Assembly: GCA_016714765.1 (NCBI GenBank)
Contig: JADKCF010000019.1
Span: 1 to 41,394 of the forward strand
Source of the DNA: Saprospiraceae bacterium
Lineage (GTDB): Bacteria > Bacteroidota > Bacteroidia > Chitinophagales > Saprospiraceae
Direction: 5' to 3'
Length of the DNA: 41,394 nt
How positions within the stretch are numbered: position 1 is the stretch's first letter; each line of letters opens with the position of its first letter. A program made the translations under genes and the position numbers. Shown one piece after another: positions 15,145 to 24,849 of the stretch. A model generated the notes under the pieces. That model did not search any database and was not told where the DNA came from. It saw only the letters and a program-made list of their open reading frames with translations.

Positions 15145-16119
15145 GTGGCCAACTTTTTCAGGATTGGTAAAATGCTCGTGCTGGGGCTCATATTATTTCT
15201 TATCTATTACCAACTCACAAGTGGTGATGGAATCAACGCAATTTTAAACGTCTGGACCAGCTCTAAAAAAGATATAAATTTAATTTTTCTGTTTTTTTGC
15301 ATTTTGTTAATGCCCGTCAACTGGTGGCTGGAAAGTATTAAATGGAGGTTGCTCATGTCACCGCATGATACGCTAAGCAGAATCCAATCTATAAAAACTA
15401 TTCTGGCAGGCATCACACTGGGCATCGTGACTCCTGCCAGACTTGGTGAGTATGGTGGTCGTCTGCTTACCTCTGATCCACTTAAAAAAACACAGGTAAT
15501 CTCTGCAACACTTTTAGGCTCTATTGCTCAAAATTTGTGTAACGTCCTGGCTGGGCTGGCTTTTAGTTATTATTTTCTTAAATCTGTTTTCAGTGTTACT
15601 TACGGCAGCACTTTTACGTTTATGTTATTGATCATTGTACAGATTATTATTTTTACTTTGGTCTATTACAATCTGCCAGAAGTGGCACATTATATTGAGA
15701 AAAAGATTGGCGTAAAGTATACGGGAAGGTACAGTGCAAGGCTCAAGTCTTTGGATTTGTATAAATCTCCATTACTGCACAAAGTTCTGTTTATCTCTTT
15801 GTTGAGGTATATTACATATTTCAGCCAGTATGTACTGATGCTGAAATTTCTGGGAATACATGCTGACATATTGGATGTTACAGCAAATATTACCGGCATT
15901 TATCTCATACAGACAGGTATTCCATTACCTGCTTTCCTCAGTGTTTTTGCCAGAGGTGAGCTGGCAGTCCTGGTTTGGGCAGGAATTGGTGTAGACCAGA
16001 TAACGGCCCTGGCCGCTACTTTTGGTCTTTGGTTTATAAACCTCATCTTGCCATCTTTAGCCGGAACACTCATATTGTATGAAACCGATATTAAAAAATA
16101 TTTTAAAACAATGTCCTGA
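15145..16119 (+). CDS. UPF0104/YbhN-type flippase-like membrane protein
   Basis: Integral membrane protein of the lysylphosphatidylglycerol synthase TM/UPF0104 group (YbhN/AglD2-like). It has about eight hydrophobic helices, with the family's conserved segments NWWLESIKWRLL and TPARLGEYGGR in the first half. Relatives may move lipids or lipid-linked sugars across the membrane, but the role here is unknown. The frame is open from a TTG at 15070, but the -7 element at 15107 and the residues before the first helix favour GTG 15145 (next: ANFFRIGK); ATG 15172 is also possible. It appears to lead a plus-strand operon with DUF3108, DUF4230 and a PorE-like gene. Confidence 0.8.
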   Translation: MANFFRIGKMLVLGLILFLIYYQLTSGDGINAILNVWTSSKKDINLIFLFFCILLMPVNWWLESIKWRLLMSPHDTLSRIQSIKTILAGITLGIVTPARLGEYGGRLLTSDPLKKTQVISATLLGSIAQNLCNVLAGLAFSYYFLKSVFSVTYGSTFTFMLLIIVQIIIFTLVYYNLPEVAHYIEKKIGVKYTGRYSARLKSLDLYKSPLLHKVLFISLLRYITYFSQYVLMLKFLGIHADILDVTANITGIYLIQTGIPLPAFLSVFARGELAVLVWAGIGVDQITALAATFGLWFINLILPSLAGTLILYETDIKKYFKTMS

Positions 16120-16168
16120 TGTTGCATTATTATCCATCCTCGGGACAATCCAAAAACTGATAAATGAT

Positions 16169-17020
16169 ATGTTCTCAAAAATAAATAAAGTTTTTCTGAC
16201 CTTGGTAGCGACGGCTGTAATGCTCGGTAGTTTGATATTAATGGCTGCTACCAGACCAACCAAAGAAATCATGGTGGATCAGTGCAGCATTACCAATACT
16301 ACTTTCGAAGGTGGTGAAAAACTGGTCTATAAAATGTACTACAATCTGGGACTTCTTTGGGTGCCCGCCGGTGAAGTCATCTTTCAGGTTATAGAGTCAG
16401 ATAATCAATACGAATTAAAGGCCATCGGAAAAACATCCAGCAGTTATGAAAAAATATTCAAAGTCAATGATTACTTTTATTCAAAAGTTGATAAGAACAC
16501 GCTTTTGCCCAGTAATTTTGTAAGAATAGTAGAAGAAGGCAAATACAGACTTTATGACAGTATTGCTTTTGACCAGCAAAAAAATGTAGCCGTCAGCTAT
16601 CATGGCAAAACGCGAAAGACCGCCAGTCAACAGACACACCAACTCAATCAATGTATGCAGGATATGGTTTCCAATATTTACTTCATGCGTAATCTTGAGA
16701 CTTCTGATATGAAAAAAGGAGATAAAATCCCAGTCAAAATGTTTTTTGACAAAGCAGTGTACCCCATTCAGGTGACATACGGAGGTAAATATAAAAAAGA
16801 GATCAAAGCACTTGGACAATATAATACTATCATGATGATTCCCGACGTCGTCGAAGGAAATGTATTCAAAAAAGGAGATCATATGAGCATATGGGTATCT
16901 GATGACAGAAACCGGGTTCCATTAATGATAGAGTCCCCTTTATCAGTAGGATCGGTAAAGGCTGTACTAAAGTCGCATTCAGGATTGAAATATAGCTTGG
17001 ATTCAAAAATAAACGACTAA
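16169..17020 (+). CDS. DUF3108 domain protein
   Basis: A 283-residue exported protein. The frame is open from 16079, but ATG 16169 (MFSKINKVFLTLVATAVMLG) gives a signal peptide or N-terminal anchor. The mature part begins with FEGGEKLVYKMYYNLGLLWVPAG, characteristic of DUF3108, and is strand-rich to the end with VWVSDD-like and PLMIES segments. DUF3108 proteins are periplasmic or outer-membrane associated with no established activity. It lies 49 bases after the UPF0104 stop and 8 bases before the DUF4230 gene, so co-expression is likely. Confidence 0.85.
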   Translation: MFSKINKVFLTLVATAVMLGSLILMAATRPTKEIMVDQCSITNTTFEGGEKLVYKMYYNLGLLWVPAGEVIFQVIESDNQYELKAIGKTSSSYEKIFKVNDYFYSKVDKNTLLPSNFVRIVEEGKYRLYDSIAFDQQKNVAVSYHGKTRKTASQQTHQLNQCMQDMVSNIYFMRNLETSDMKKGDKIPVKMFFDKAVYPIQVTYGGKYKKEIKALGQYNTIMMIPDVVEGNVFKKGDHMSIWVSDDRNRVPLMIESPLSVGSVKAVLKSHSGLKYSLDSKIND

Positions 17021-17028
17021 TTTCGCAC

Positions 17029-17652
17029 ATGTTTAAATCAATTTTAAAGCAATATATTTTATTTGGGTTGCTGCTTCTGACTGTAGGTCTCGGGTTTTGG
17101 TATTTTTTCAAAAATCATTTTCTGGAATCCAGAAAAGCTGAAAATACTACCATCATGCTCGAAAAAATCAAAACAGTAACCAAGCTAATCAGCGTAGAGG
17201 GTCAGTTTTCAGAATTATACAATTACAAAGAATCCTATGATTATGATTTTTTTAACCTTTTTTCGAAAAAAATACTACTTCGTGTGAATGCCAAAGTATC
17301 TGTAGGTTTTGATTTCGAGAAAATAAATATCAGCATAGATAGTCTATCCAAAACCGTTACTCTCAATGAATTGCCAAAACCGGAAATCCTGTCTATCGAT
17401 CATGATCTGGATTATTATGATATCAGTGAAGGGACCTTCAATTCCTTTACGAAAGAAGAGCTGAATATGATCAACCAGAAAGCCAAGGCCTTGATAGCTT
17501 CCAAAGCAAACAATGATGCTTTACTGGCCGCTGCAGAAAAGCAAAAGTCTGAATATATCAAAATGATGGAAATGGCTTTGCAGAGCGGTGGTTGGAAACT
17601 AGTTGTCAAACAACCTTTACAACTTTTGAAAAAAAACAATGATAATTCGTAG
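17029..17652 (+). CDS. DUF4230 domain protein
   Basis: A 207-residue membrane-anchored protein: one N-terminal helix (residues about 8-26) followed by an extracytoplasmic domain of DUF4230. Recognisable parts are KIKTVTKLISVEGQFSELYNY, the GFDFEKINISID strand and LPKPEILSIDHDLDYYDISEG, then a Lys/Ala-rich helix with NQKAKALIASKANND. The function of the family is unknown. Its last 14 bases overlap the start of the following PorE-like gene, which suggests translational coupling. Confidence 0.85.
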   Translation: MFKSILKQYILFGLLLLTVGLGFWYFFKNHFLESRKAENTTIMLEKIKTVTKLISVEGQFSELYNYKESYDYDFFNLFSKKILLRVNAKVSVGFDFEKINISIDSLSKTVTLNELPKPEILSIDHDLDYYDISEGTFNSFTKEELNMINQKAKALIASKANNDALLAAAEKQKSEYIKMMEMALQSGGWKLVVKQPLQLLKKNNDNS

Positions 17653-19580
17653 ATTTATTTTAAGTGTTTTGACCTTTTTTATTGTGTCTTTGGCTGTGTC
17701 AGCCCAGGTCATCACCAAAGAAATGCTTACACCAAAAGAAAAAAAACTCTTTGATAAAGCTAAAAATTTCGGCATGAAAGGGGATTATAATAATAGCAAT
17801 AAAAACTTTGAAACCCTACTCAAACTAAGACCTGATTTTGTAGAAGGTATCCTGCGATTGGCCAGCAACTACAATTCTTTAAAACAACTAAATAAAGCAG
17901 AGAGCCTTTTTTTACAGGCTGTCAGTATTGCTCCCCAATATGATCCGGAGATGTACTATTCACTGGCATTGGTCGAATCAGAATTAAAAAAATATCTACC
18001 TGCTGCAGACCATCTGGATAAGTACATTTCAATGGAAAAATCCAAGCCTGAGAAGGTCAGAAAAGCGATGGCTTTGCGCGACAATCTGAGGTTTATAGAA
18101 TATGCAATCAATCATCCGGTCCCTTTCAAACCCCAATCGCTGGGCAGTGCTATTAACACAAAAAATTTGGAGTATTCTCCCAGCATTGCATTAGATGGCT
18201 CATCGATCATTTTCACAAGAAAAACCGGTCAGGAAGACTTTTACATATCTTTTCACGATAGTACCGGATATAAAGTGGCTTCTCCTTTATTCGGACTCAA
18301 TACTTTTCAGAATGAAGGCGCGCACAGTATGTCTGCAGATGGAAAATTTATGGTTTTTACAGCCTGCGACCGCAAGGATGCTTTTGGGAGTTGTGATCTC
18401 TATTACTCCATGATCATCGATGGTAAATGGATTCCACCTGTCAACATGGGACATAAAGTCAATTCTGCTGCCTGGGATTCGCAGCCAACTTTGTCGCCAG
18501 ATGGAAAACTTTTAATTTTTTCGAGCCGGCGTTTAGGCACCTTGGGTGGGGCAGATTTATGGATGACCTGGCGCAACGAAAAAAATGCCTGGGTAGTGCC
18601 TGTCAATATGGGAAATATCATCAACACCACGGGAGATGACGAAAGTCCATTTTTACATCCTGATGGGCAAACCTTGTATTTCAGATCAAATGGAAGACCG
18701 GGTATGGGAGGATATGACATCTATTATACTAAAAAAAATAGTATCAATGATGAGTGGCAAGTCCCAGAAAACATAGGTTATCCTATCAATACTGAAGGGT
18801 CTGAAGGTTCGCTTGCTGTCTCTCTGGATGGGACAAAAGCTTATTTTGCGGGTGACATGGATTATGATACAGGTAAAAAATTAAATCATCTGGATATATT
18901 TTCTTTTGAATTGTATGCAACAGCCAGGCCTACGCCCACTACTTTTGTCAAAGGTTATGTCACCGATGCGGTTACCGGTAAGCCAATGCAGGCTGATATC
19001 ACGATAAAGGACTTGAAAACCGAAAAAGCGATCTTCCAAATGTCTACGGACAAAGATGGATTCTTTTTAGGAAGCCTAGCTGCAGGAAAGAATTATGCCT
19101 GTATTGCAGAACAAAAAAACTACGTTTACCATGCAGAAAACTTTGAGCTTTCAGATATAAATATGCTGCATAAGCCAGCAATACTTTATATAGCTCTACA
19201 GCCTGTCGAGCAGAAAATAGTCGCTTTGGAAAAACCAAAACCTACTATCCTCCAAAACCTCTTTTTTAAATCTGGTTCAGCTGAATTACTGCCGGAGTCA
19301 AATACAGAAATCGAGCTGCTATTTCATTTACTGACAGATAATCCCCTGCTAAATATAACTATTACCGGTCACACTGACGATATTGGCAAAAATGAAGACA
19401 ATCTGATACTTTCAGAAAAAAAGGGCTCAGTCCGTAGCCCAGGCACTGATCACCAAAGGAATAGGCGCAAAACGCCTCACTGCTGAAGGTAAAGGAGAAA
19501 CCCAACCTATAGCTACCAATAATACGGAAGAAGGTCGTCAGAAAAACAGGAGGACAGAATTTGTTATTAGCAGCCAGTAA
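17639..19580 (+). CDS. PorE-like OmpA-family protein (TPR, beta-propeller, CRD, OmpA), frameshifted
   Basis: Envelope protein of about 646 residues with a signal peptide (MIIRRFILSVLTFFIVSLAVSAQ). Domains in order: TPR repeats (about 35-155), PD40/WD40-like propeller blades (about 165-425, for example YSPSIALDGSSIIFTRK and DSQPTLSPDGKLLIFSSRR), a carboxypeptidase-regulatory-like domain (about 435-510, VKGYVTDAVTGKPMQADI), and a C-terminal OmpA peptidoglycan-binding domain (TGHTDDIG ... NRRTEFVI). This is the layout of PorE of the type IX secretion system, and also of other Bacteroidota OmpA proteins. The frame breaks at LSEK: the A7 run at 19416-19422 has one A too many, and removing it gives RAQSVAQALITKGIGAKRLT and so on to the TAA at 19578. 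A sequence error is likely. Confidence 0.88.
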
Positions 19581-19586
19581 TAAAAA

Positions 19587-20876
19587 CTACCTCTGCATCA
19601 TGTAATCCTGAAAATCTTTGTAATCAGAACGCATCATAACTGCTTTTTTGGATTTATTAGCCAGGCTCGCCAATGCTTCAGGTACTGTAATATGCATACC
19701 AAGCGTCTCCTGTACAGTATCCAAAAATTTGGCAGGATGGGCGGTTTCCAGAAAAAGACCCAATTCATTTTGACCAATATGGCAAAGTGACTGATAGCCT
19801 ATTGCACCATGAGGATCACAAATATATCCATATCTTTTATAGGCATCTTTCATAGCATCTCTTGTTCCATTATCATCGAGATAAAACCCTTCTATATCTT
19901 TGGTGATGGCAGCGTGGTCCTGATTGTATAGATCGAGGATTCTTGTAAAATTGCTCGGATTGCCCACGTCCATAGCATTGCTGATAGTAGAAACCGATGG
20001 CTTGGGCTTATACACTCCCGATTGCAGATAATCGGGTACTATTTTATTGATATTGGTGGCAGCAATAAATCTCTTGACCGGAAGTCCCATTTTTCGGGCC
20101 ATCAGTCCTGCAGTCAGGTTGCCAAAATTTCCACTTGGCACACTAAAAACGACATCTTTACCAAATTTTCTAACCTGCTTCCAGGCTTCAAAGTAATAAA
20201 AACTCTGTGGAATCAGCCTCGAAATATTGATACTATTGGCAGAACTCAAATGATATTTTTGGTTCAGTCCTGCATCCAGAAATGCTTCCTTCACCATAGA
20301 CTGACAATCATCAAAAGTGCCTTTGATTTCCAACGCTGTTATATTTTCTCCAAGGGTCGTCAGTTGTTTTTCCTGGAGATCGCTTACCTTCCCTGACGGA
20401 TAAAGTATAATTACCTCAATGCCGGGTATTTTATAGAATCCTGATGCCACAGCCCCTCCTGTATCCCCTGAAGTTGCAACCAGTATGGTCAGTTTTTTAT
20501 TTTCTCCCTGGATAAAATACGACATAAGTGCTGCCATAAATCGGGCACCAAAATCTTTGAATGCAAGACTTGGACCATGCCATAACTCCAGTGCACCGAT
20601 CTGATCATTCAGCATTGTGACAGGTGCATCAAAATTGATCGCTTCGTCAATGATTCTCCTTAGGTCAACTGATGAAATGTAATCACCAATCAATGCATGA
20701 CTTACCTCATAAGCTATCTCCTGAAAAGTGAATGCATCCAGGTCAGCAATAAAACCACTGGGTAAAACGGGAATGACTTCAGGCATGTACAGACCTTTGT
20801 CAGGTGCAAGTGATTGCATGACTGCATCTTTGAGAGATACCTTCAGATTCTTGTTGTTGGTGCTGTATAGTTGCAT
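19587..20876 (-). CDS. thrC: Threonine synthase
   Basis: PLP enzyme converting O-phospho-L-homoserine to L-threonine. The 429-residue product begins with the family's MQLYSTNN, has the PLP-lysine motif LAFKDFGARF (K107) and the phosphate-cup motif ATSGDTGGAVASGF. Length fits the shorter bacterial class near E. coli ThrC. It is the last gene of thrA-thrB-thrC on the minus strand, starting 20 bases after the thrB stop, and converges on the PorE-like gene with 6 bases between the stops. Confidence 0.96.
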   Translation of the reverse strand: MQLYSTNNKNLKVSLKDAVMQSLAPDKGLYMPEVIPVLPSGFIADLDAFTFQEIAYEVSHALIGDYISSVDLRRIIDEAINFDAPVTMLNDQIGALELWHGPSLAFKDFGARFMAALMSYFIQGENKKLTILVATSGDTGGAVASGFYKIPGIEVIILYPSGKVSDLQEKQLTTLGENITALEIKGTFDDCQSMVKEAFLDAGLNQKYHLSSANSINISRLIPQSFYYFEAWKQVRKFGKDVVFSVPSGNFGNLTAGLMARKMGLPVKRFIAATNINKIVPDYLQSGVYKPKPSVSTISNAMDVGNPSNFTRILDLYNQDHAAITKDIEGFYLDDNGTRDAMKDAYKRYGYICDPHGAIGYQSLCHIGQNELGLFLETAHPAKFLDTVQETLGMHITVPEALASLANKSKKAVMMRSDYKDFQDYMMQR

Positions 20877-20896
20877 TGTCTTAATGTAAATAGTGT

Positions 20897-21832
20897 TTAG
20901 AACCTTATGGCTCCTTCCTGGTTTATTTTTGAAAAATAGGTAGTTACGGGTATCTTTTTATCTTTATACAAGCGGTTTGCAGACTCCAGTATAGCATCAG
21001 CTATTGCACTATTATCACAGAGGGCAAACATAGATGGGCCGGCTCCGCTGATGCTGAATCCCAAAGCACCTTCCTGAAGGGCTCTTTCCTTCATTTCATA
21101 AAAAAGAGGTATTAAATGGGCTCTTTGTGGTTCTACCAGTAAGTCATCCAAAGATCTGGAAATCAGTCCAAAATCAGAAGTGTACATACCTGCGATGAAT
21201 GCACCCAGATTACCCTGTTGTCTGATGACGTCTTTAAAGTCAACCTCTTTTTTGAGAATGCCTCTGGATTCTCTGGTCAGCACCTCGACATGAGGGTAAA
21301 TGATGGCCGCAGACAATCCATGTGGAATATGCAATTTTTTGAAATCCAGGGTTTCGTTGTCCCTGATTAACAACATTCCACCCATCAGAGAGGGTCCTAC
21401 ATTGTCAGCGTGAAAAGCACCATCAGCAATTTGTTCTCCCTCTACTGCAAAACGCAATATTTCCTGTTTGGTGAGCCCTGTATTTAAAAACTCATTGACC
21501 GCAAACACCCCCGCAGCTGCACTGGCAGCTGATGACCCCAATCCACTTCCAAATGGCATTTTTTTATGTATTTCCATCTCAAGTGGCTTATCTGTTGCCC
21601 CGATGTGTTCCAGCAATCTGTAAGCAGCATAGCCCGCGGTGTTTTTCATGATTTCGAAGGGAAGTCTGCCTCCTGCTCCCTGTATCTCAGTTATGACTAA
21701 GCCCGGATTACTACCTTCTCTGATGATGATTTCATCACCTGGTTTTTCGAGTGCAAATCCCAAAATATCAAATCCCACAGCAACGTTAGCTACTGAGGCG
21801 GGGGCAAATACTTTTATACCTGGTTTAGACAT
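20897..21832 (-). CDS. thrB: Homoserine kinase
   Basis: GHMP-family kinase that phosphorylates L-homoserine for threonine synthesis. The 311-residue product shows the early motif VFAPASVANVAVGFDILGFAL, the ATP-binding GHMP loop PFGSGLGSSAASAAAG (residues 93-108) and the C-terminal motif GFSISGAGPSMFAL. All are intact and the length is normal. It begins 32 bases after the thrA stop and is followed closely by thrC. Confidence 0.96.
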   Translation of the reverse strand: MSKPGIKVFAPASVANVAVGFDILGFALEKPGDEIIIREGSNPGLVITEIQGAGGRLPFEIMKNTAGYAAYRLLEHIGATDKPLEMEIHKKMPFGSGLGSSAASAAAGVFAVNEFLNTGLTKQEILRFAVEGEQIADGAFHADNVGPSLMGGMLLIRDNETLDFKKLHIPHGLSAAIIYPHVEVLTRESRGILKKEVDFKDVIRQQGNLGAFIAGMYTSDFGLISRSLDDLLVEPQRAHLIPLFYEMKERALQEGALGFSISGAGPSMFALCDNSAIADAILESANRLYKDKKIPVTTYFSKINQEGAIRF

Positions 21833-21864
21833 ATTGCTGTAACATTGATAGGGTAATAAAAAAA

Positions 21865-24318
21865 TTAGTTTCCGGCACTGATGATCTCTGCAAAAATGCC
21901 TGCTGCTGTCACTTCTGCTCCGGCTCCAGGTCCTCTTACTACCAATGGACGTTGTTTGTACCTATGGGAGGTGAAAACAATCATATTATCGCTGCCGCCC
22001 AGGTTATAAAACGGACTTTCATAACCTACGATTTCCACCCCACATGATATTTGACCGTCTGCTGCTTTCGCTATAAATCTCAAGACCCCATTTTTCTTTT
22101 TTGCTTCCTCCAGCATCCTGTCAAAATGAGCATCCTCACTGGCTAATGTTTCAAAAAATGCTGTTACATCTTTTGCCTTCAGACAATTATCTGGAAGGAT
22201 GGGATGGATGACCACGTCAGCTGTCTCGACCATATAACCTGCTTCTCTTGCTAATATGGTAATCTTCCTGGCTACATCTGCACCTGATAGATCTTCTCTT
22301 GGGTCTGGTTCAGTATATCCCATGTCCCTGGCTTCTTTCACCAGATGACTAAAAGGCCTTGTTCCATCAAAGTTATTGAAAATATAGGATACCGAACCCG
22401 ATAATACAGCCTCTAGCTTGATGATGTGGTCGCCACTATGTATCAGATTTCTTAATGTAGAAATGACAGGCAAACCCGCCCCTACATTGGTTTCGAACAA
22501 AAACTCAACATTATTCTTTTTAGCAAGTTGTTTCAGTTTGTTGTACTGATCATAGGCCGATGAAGCTGCTACTTTATTTGGAGTAGCTACAGAAATACTT
22601 GCATTAAATATTTTTTCGTAGAGTTCAGGAATACTGCTGTCAGCTGTATTATCTATAAAAATAGAGTTTGATAGATTCATACTGATCATTCTTTCGACAA
22701 ATGAGCCACTGCTGGATCCCTCATCACTTTTATCGAGCGTATGTTTCCAATCCTTAGGGTCAATGCCCGATTCTGCAAAGACCATTTTTTTTGTATTGGC
22801 TAGGCCAGCAATTTTAATTTCAAGTCCATTCTGTGATTTCAGGCATTCTTTTTGCTCATCTATCTGTCTTAGGAGTGTACTTCCTATTAGACCTACTCCG
22901 ACCATAAAGACGTGAATACGCTTTGTATCCGATAGGAAAAAAGAATCATGAATAGCGTTCAGTGCTTTGGATTCATCCTGTTTCTCAATCACAAAAGAGA
23001 TATTCAGTTCCGAACTACCTTGTGCAATAGCAATCACATTGATACCGTTTTTCCCAAGTCCTTCGAAGAGTCGCCCTGCTATACCGGGAACATTTTTCAT
23101 TTGCTCCCCTATAATAGCCACAACACAAAGGTCAGATTGAGCTTTGACAGCGTCGATAAGACCCTCTTCTATTTCTTTTTCGAATTCCTCAGAGATGGCC
23201 TGGATAGCTTTTTGGGCTTCCTTGTCTGTCACAGCTATACTTATCGAGTGCTCTGATGAAGCCTGAGTAATGAGGATAACATTTATTTTTTCTTTGCCTA
23301 ATGCTGTAAATAATCTGCCTGAAACCCCGGGGACTCCCATCATTCCACTCCCTTGCAGTCTTATGAGGGAGAGATTTCCAAGGGAGCTGATTCCCTTTAT
23401 TGTGGCTTTGAAGGTAGGATCGTGGTCCTTATGTATTCTAGTACCTACAAATTCGGGATTGAAAGTATTTTTAATATAGATTGGTATTCCTTTGCGCAAA
23501 GCCGGCTGTATAGTAGGCGGATAAATCACTTTGGCACCAAAATGTGACATTTCCATAGCTTCAGCATAGCTCAGCTGGGGTATTGTGAATGCTTGTTTGA
23601 CTTTGCGTGGGTCGCAGGTAAGGACTCCGTCCACATCTGTCCATATTTCCAACACGTCTGCATCCAGTGCGCCTGCAAGGATAGCTGCGGTATAATCCGA
23701 GCCCCCTCTTCCCAGAGTTGTAGTAAGTCCTCCTGTGTCTGACCCGATAAAGCCCGTAACTATCTGGACTTTGTCGGAGTGTTCTTTATAATATTGTTGA
23801 ATAGCATGGTCTGACAATTTAAAATTAACTTTGGCAGAACCAAAATCTTTGTTGGTTTTAATAATTTTTCGGGCATCCAGATATTCAGCTGGTATACCTC
23901 TTTCTACCATCGCTTCAGCTATTATAAAATTAGCATTGCGCTCACCGAAACTCAGTACATAATCCATCGTCCTTGGCGAAGCTTCCCGTACCAGAAATAT
24001 TCCTTTGAGCAGGTCTCTAAGTGTTTCGTGGTTTTCATCAATGGCTTCACTGAAAGCTGCATATTTTTCAGGAGACAACAGCTCTTTTGCAGCTGTGTTA
24101 TGTCTGTCCTTAAATAGATGGTATAGAGCAATATATTTGTCTTTTCCCTGACTGGCAAGTTCACTCATTTCAATGAGCATATCTGTGATTCCACCAAAAG
24201 CTGAAAACACAATGGTTAGTTTTTCTCCAGCATCTACTCTGGGCTTGAGGATAGATACAATACTACGGATGCGGTCTGCACTTGCTACAGAAGACCCCCC
24301 AAATTTCAGGACATTCAT
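21865..24318 (-). CDS. thrA: Bifunctional aspartokinase/homoserine dehydrogenase
   Basis: Fused enzyme catalysing the first and third steps of the aspartate pathway. The frame is open further upstream, but ATG 24318 gives MNVLKFGGSSVASADRI, the normal start, and an 817-residue product matching ThrA. Order: aspartokinase (about 1-300, with GRGGSDYTAAILAGAL), two ACT regulatory domains (about 310-455, with SGRLFTALGKEKINVILITQ and AGRLFEGLGKNGINVIAIAQ), and homoserine dehydrogenase (about 460-817, with FMVGVGLIGSTLLRQ and the substrate region GYTEPDPREDLSGADVARK). The ACT pair predicts feedback control by threonine. No threonine-rich leader peptide is visible upstream, so E. coli-style attenuation is not supported. 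Confidence 0.96.
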   Translation of the reverse strand: MNVLKFGGSSVASADRIRSIVSILKPRVDAGEKLTIVFSAFGGITDMLIEMSELASQGKDKYIALYHLFKDRHNTAAKELLSPEKYAAFSEAIDENHETLRDLLKGIFLVREASPRTMDYVLSFGERNANFIIAEAMVERGIPAEYLDARKIIKTNKDFGSAKVNFKLSDHAIQQYYKEHSDKVQIVTGFIGSDTGGLTTTLGRGGSDYTAAILAGALDADVLEIWTDVDGVLTCDPRKVKQAFTIPQLSYAEAMEMSHFGAKVIYPPTIQPALRKGIPIYIKNTFNPEFVGTRIHKDHDPTFKATIKGISSLGNLSLIRLQGSGMMGVPGVSGRLFTALGKEKINVILITQASSEHSISIAVTDKEAQKAIQAISEEFEKEIEEGLIDAVKAQSDLCVVAIIGEQMKNVPGIAGRLFEGLGKNGINVIAIAQGSSELNISFVIEKQDESKALNAIHDSFFLSDTKRIHVFMVGVGLIGSTLLRQIDEQKECLKSQNGLEIKIAGLANTKKMVFAESGIDPKDWKHTLDKSDEGSSSGSFVERMISMNLSNSIFIDNTADSSIPELYEKIFNASISVATPNKVAASSAYDQYNKLKQLAKKNNVEFLFETNVGAGLPVISTLRNLIHSGDHIIKLEAVLSGSVSYIFNNFDGTRPFSHLVKEARDMGYTEPDPREDLSGADVARKITILAREAGYMVETADVVIHPILPDNCLKAKDVTAFFETLASEDAHFDRMLEEAKKKNGVLRFIAKAADGQISCGVEIVGYESPFYNLGGSDNMIVFTSHRYKQRPLVVRGPGAGAEVTAAGIFAEIISAGN

Positions 24319-24471
24319 GTGATTCTGATTAACTATTTCCCTAATTAAAGGGGTGAAATTACAACAGAAAAGGCATTTTTGGAAATAAACCGACGCTATA
24401 TTGACAAAAAGCAATATATTTCATCCTATACGTTACATATATTTTATTAAATTTACCAACTAAATCATACT

Positions 24472-24479
24472 TACTTTTG
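24472..24479 (+). promoter_or_regulatory. TAnnTTTG string at the yraN start
   Basis: TACTTTTG matches the -7 consensus but overlaps the only plausible yraN start codon (TTG 24477). If it were a promoter the transcript would begin inside the gene. It may be chance, or it may mean that this yraN lacks the first few residues I give it. Confidence 0.2.
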
Positions 24480-24842
24480 GCAAGACAACAGACTATAGGC
24501 AAGCTAGGAGAAGACAAGGCATGCCAATACATACTAAAAGAAGGATATAATTTGCTGGAGCGTAACTGGAGATTCAGTAAAGCTGAAATTGACATCATTG
24601 CCAAAGATGGTGAAGTACTTGTGTTTATAGAAGTTAAAGCCAAATCATACACTTTTTACGGAGCCCCGGAAGAAAGTATTTCTTCTTATAAAGAAAATCT
24701 TATCATAGATGCCGCGCAACAATATATGATCAAGATCGATCATGACTGGGAGATTCGTTTTGACATTATTTCCATTGTATTTGACAAAAATAAAGATGCT
24801 TCAATTACGCATTATAAGGATGCTTTTTTCCCCTCTTTGTGA
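24477..24842 (+). CDS. yraN: YraN/UPF0102 family nuclease-fold protein
   Basis: A 121-residue protein of the UPF0102 family, which has the core of a PD-(D/E)xK/Holliday-resolvase-like nuclease. The conserved opening GKLGEDKACQYILKEGY is present, followed by the putative active-site residues E37 and D39 in AEIDII and E52-x-K54 in FIEVKAKS. No ATG lies near the 5' end, so the start must be the TTG at 24477. It is divergent from thrA with a 158-base gap. Its biochemical role is not established; a DNA-repair or recombination role is usually suggested. Confidence 0.9.
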   Translation: MARQQTIGKLGEDKACQYILKEGYNLLERNWRFSKAEIDIIAKDGEVLVFIEVKAKSYTFYGAPEESISSYKENLIIDAAQQYMIKIDHDWEIRFDIISIVFDKNKDASITHYKDAFFPSL

Positions 24843-24849
24843 TGTTTCC

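Noticed and set aside
24319..24476. Threonine attenuator or leader peptide before thrA
   Set aside because: The short frame beginning ATGAAATATATTGC on the minus strand has no run of Thr or Ile codons, and I see no terminator/antiterminator pair.
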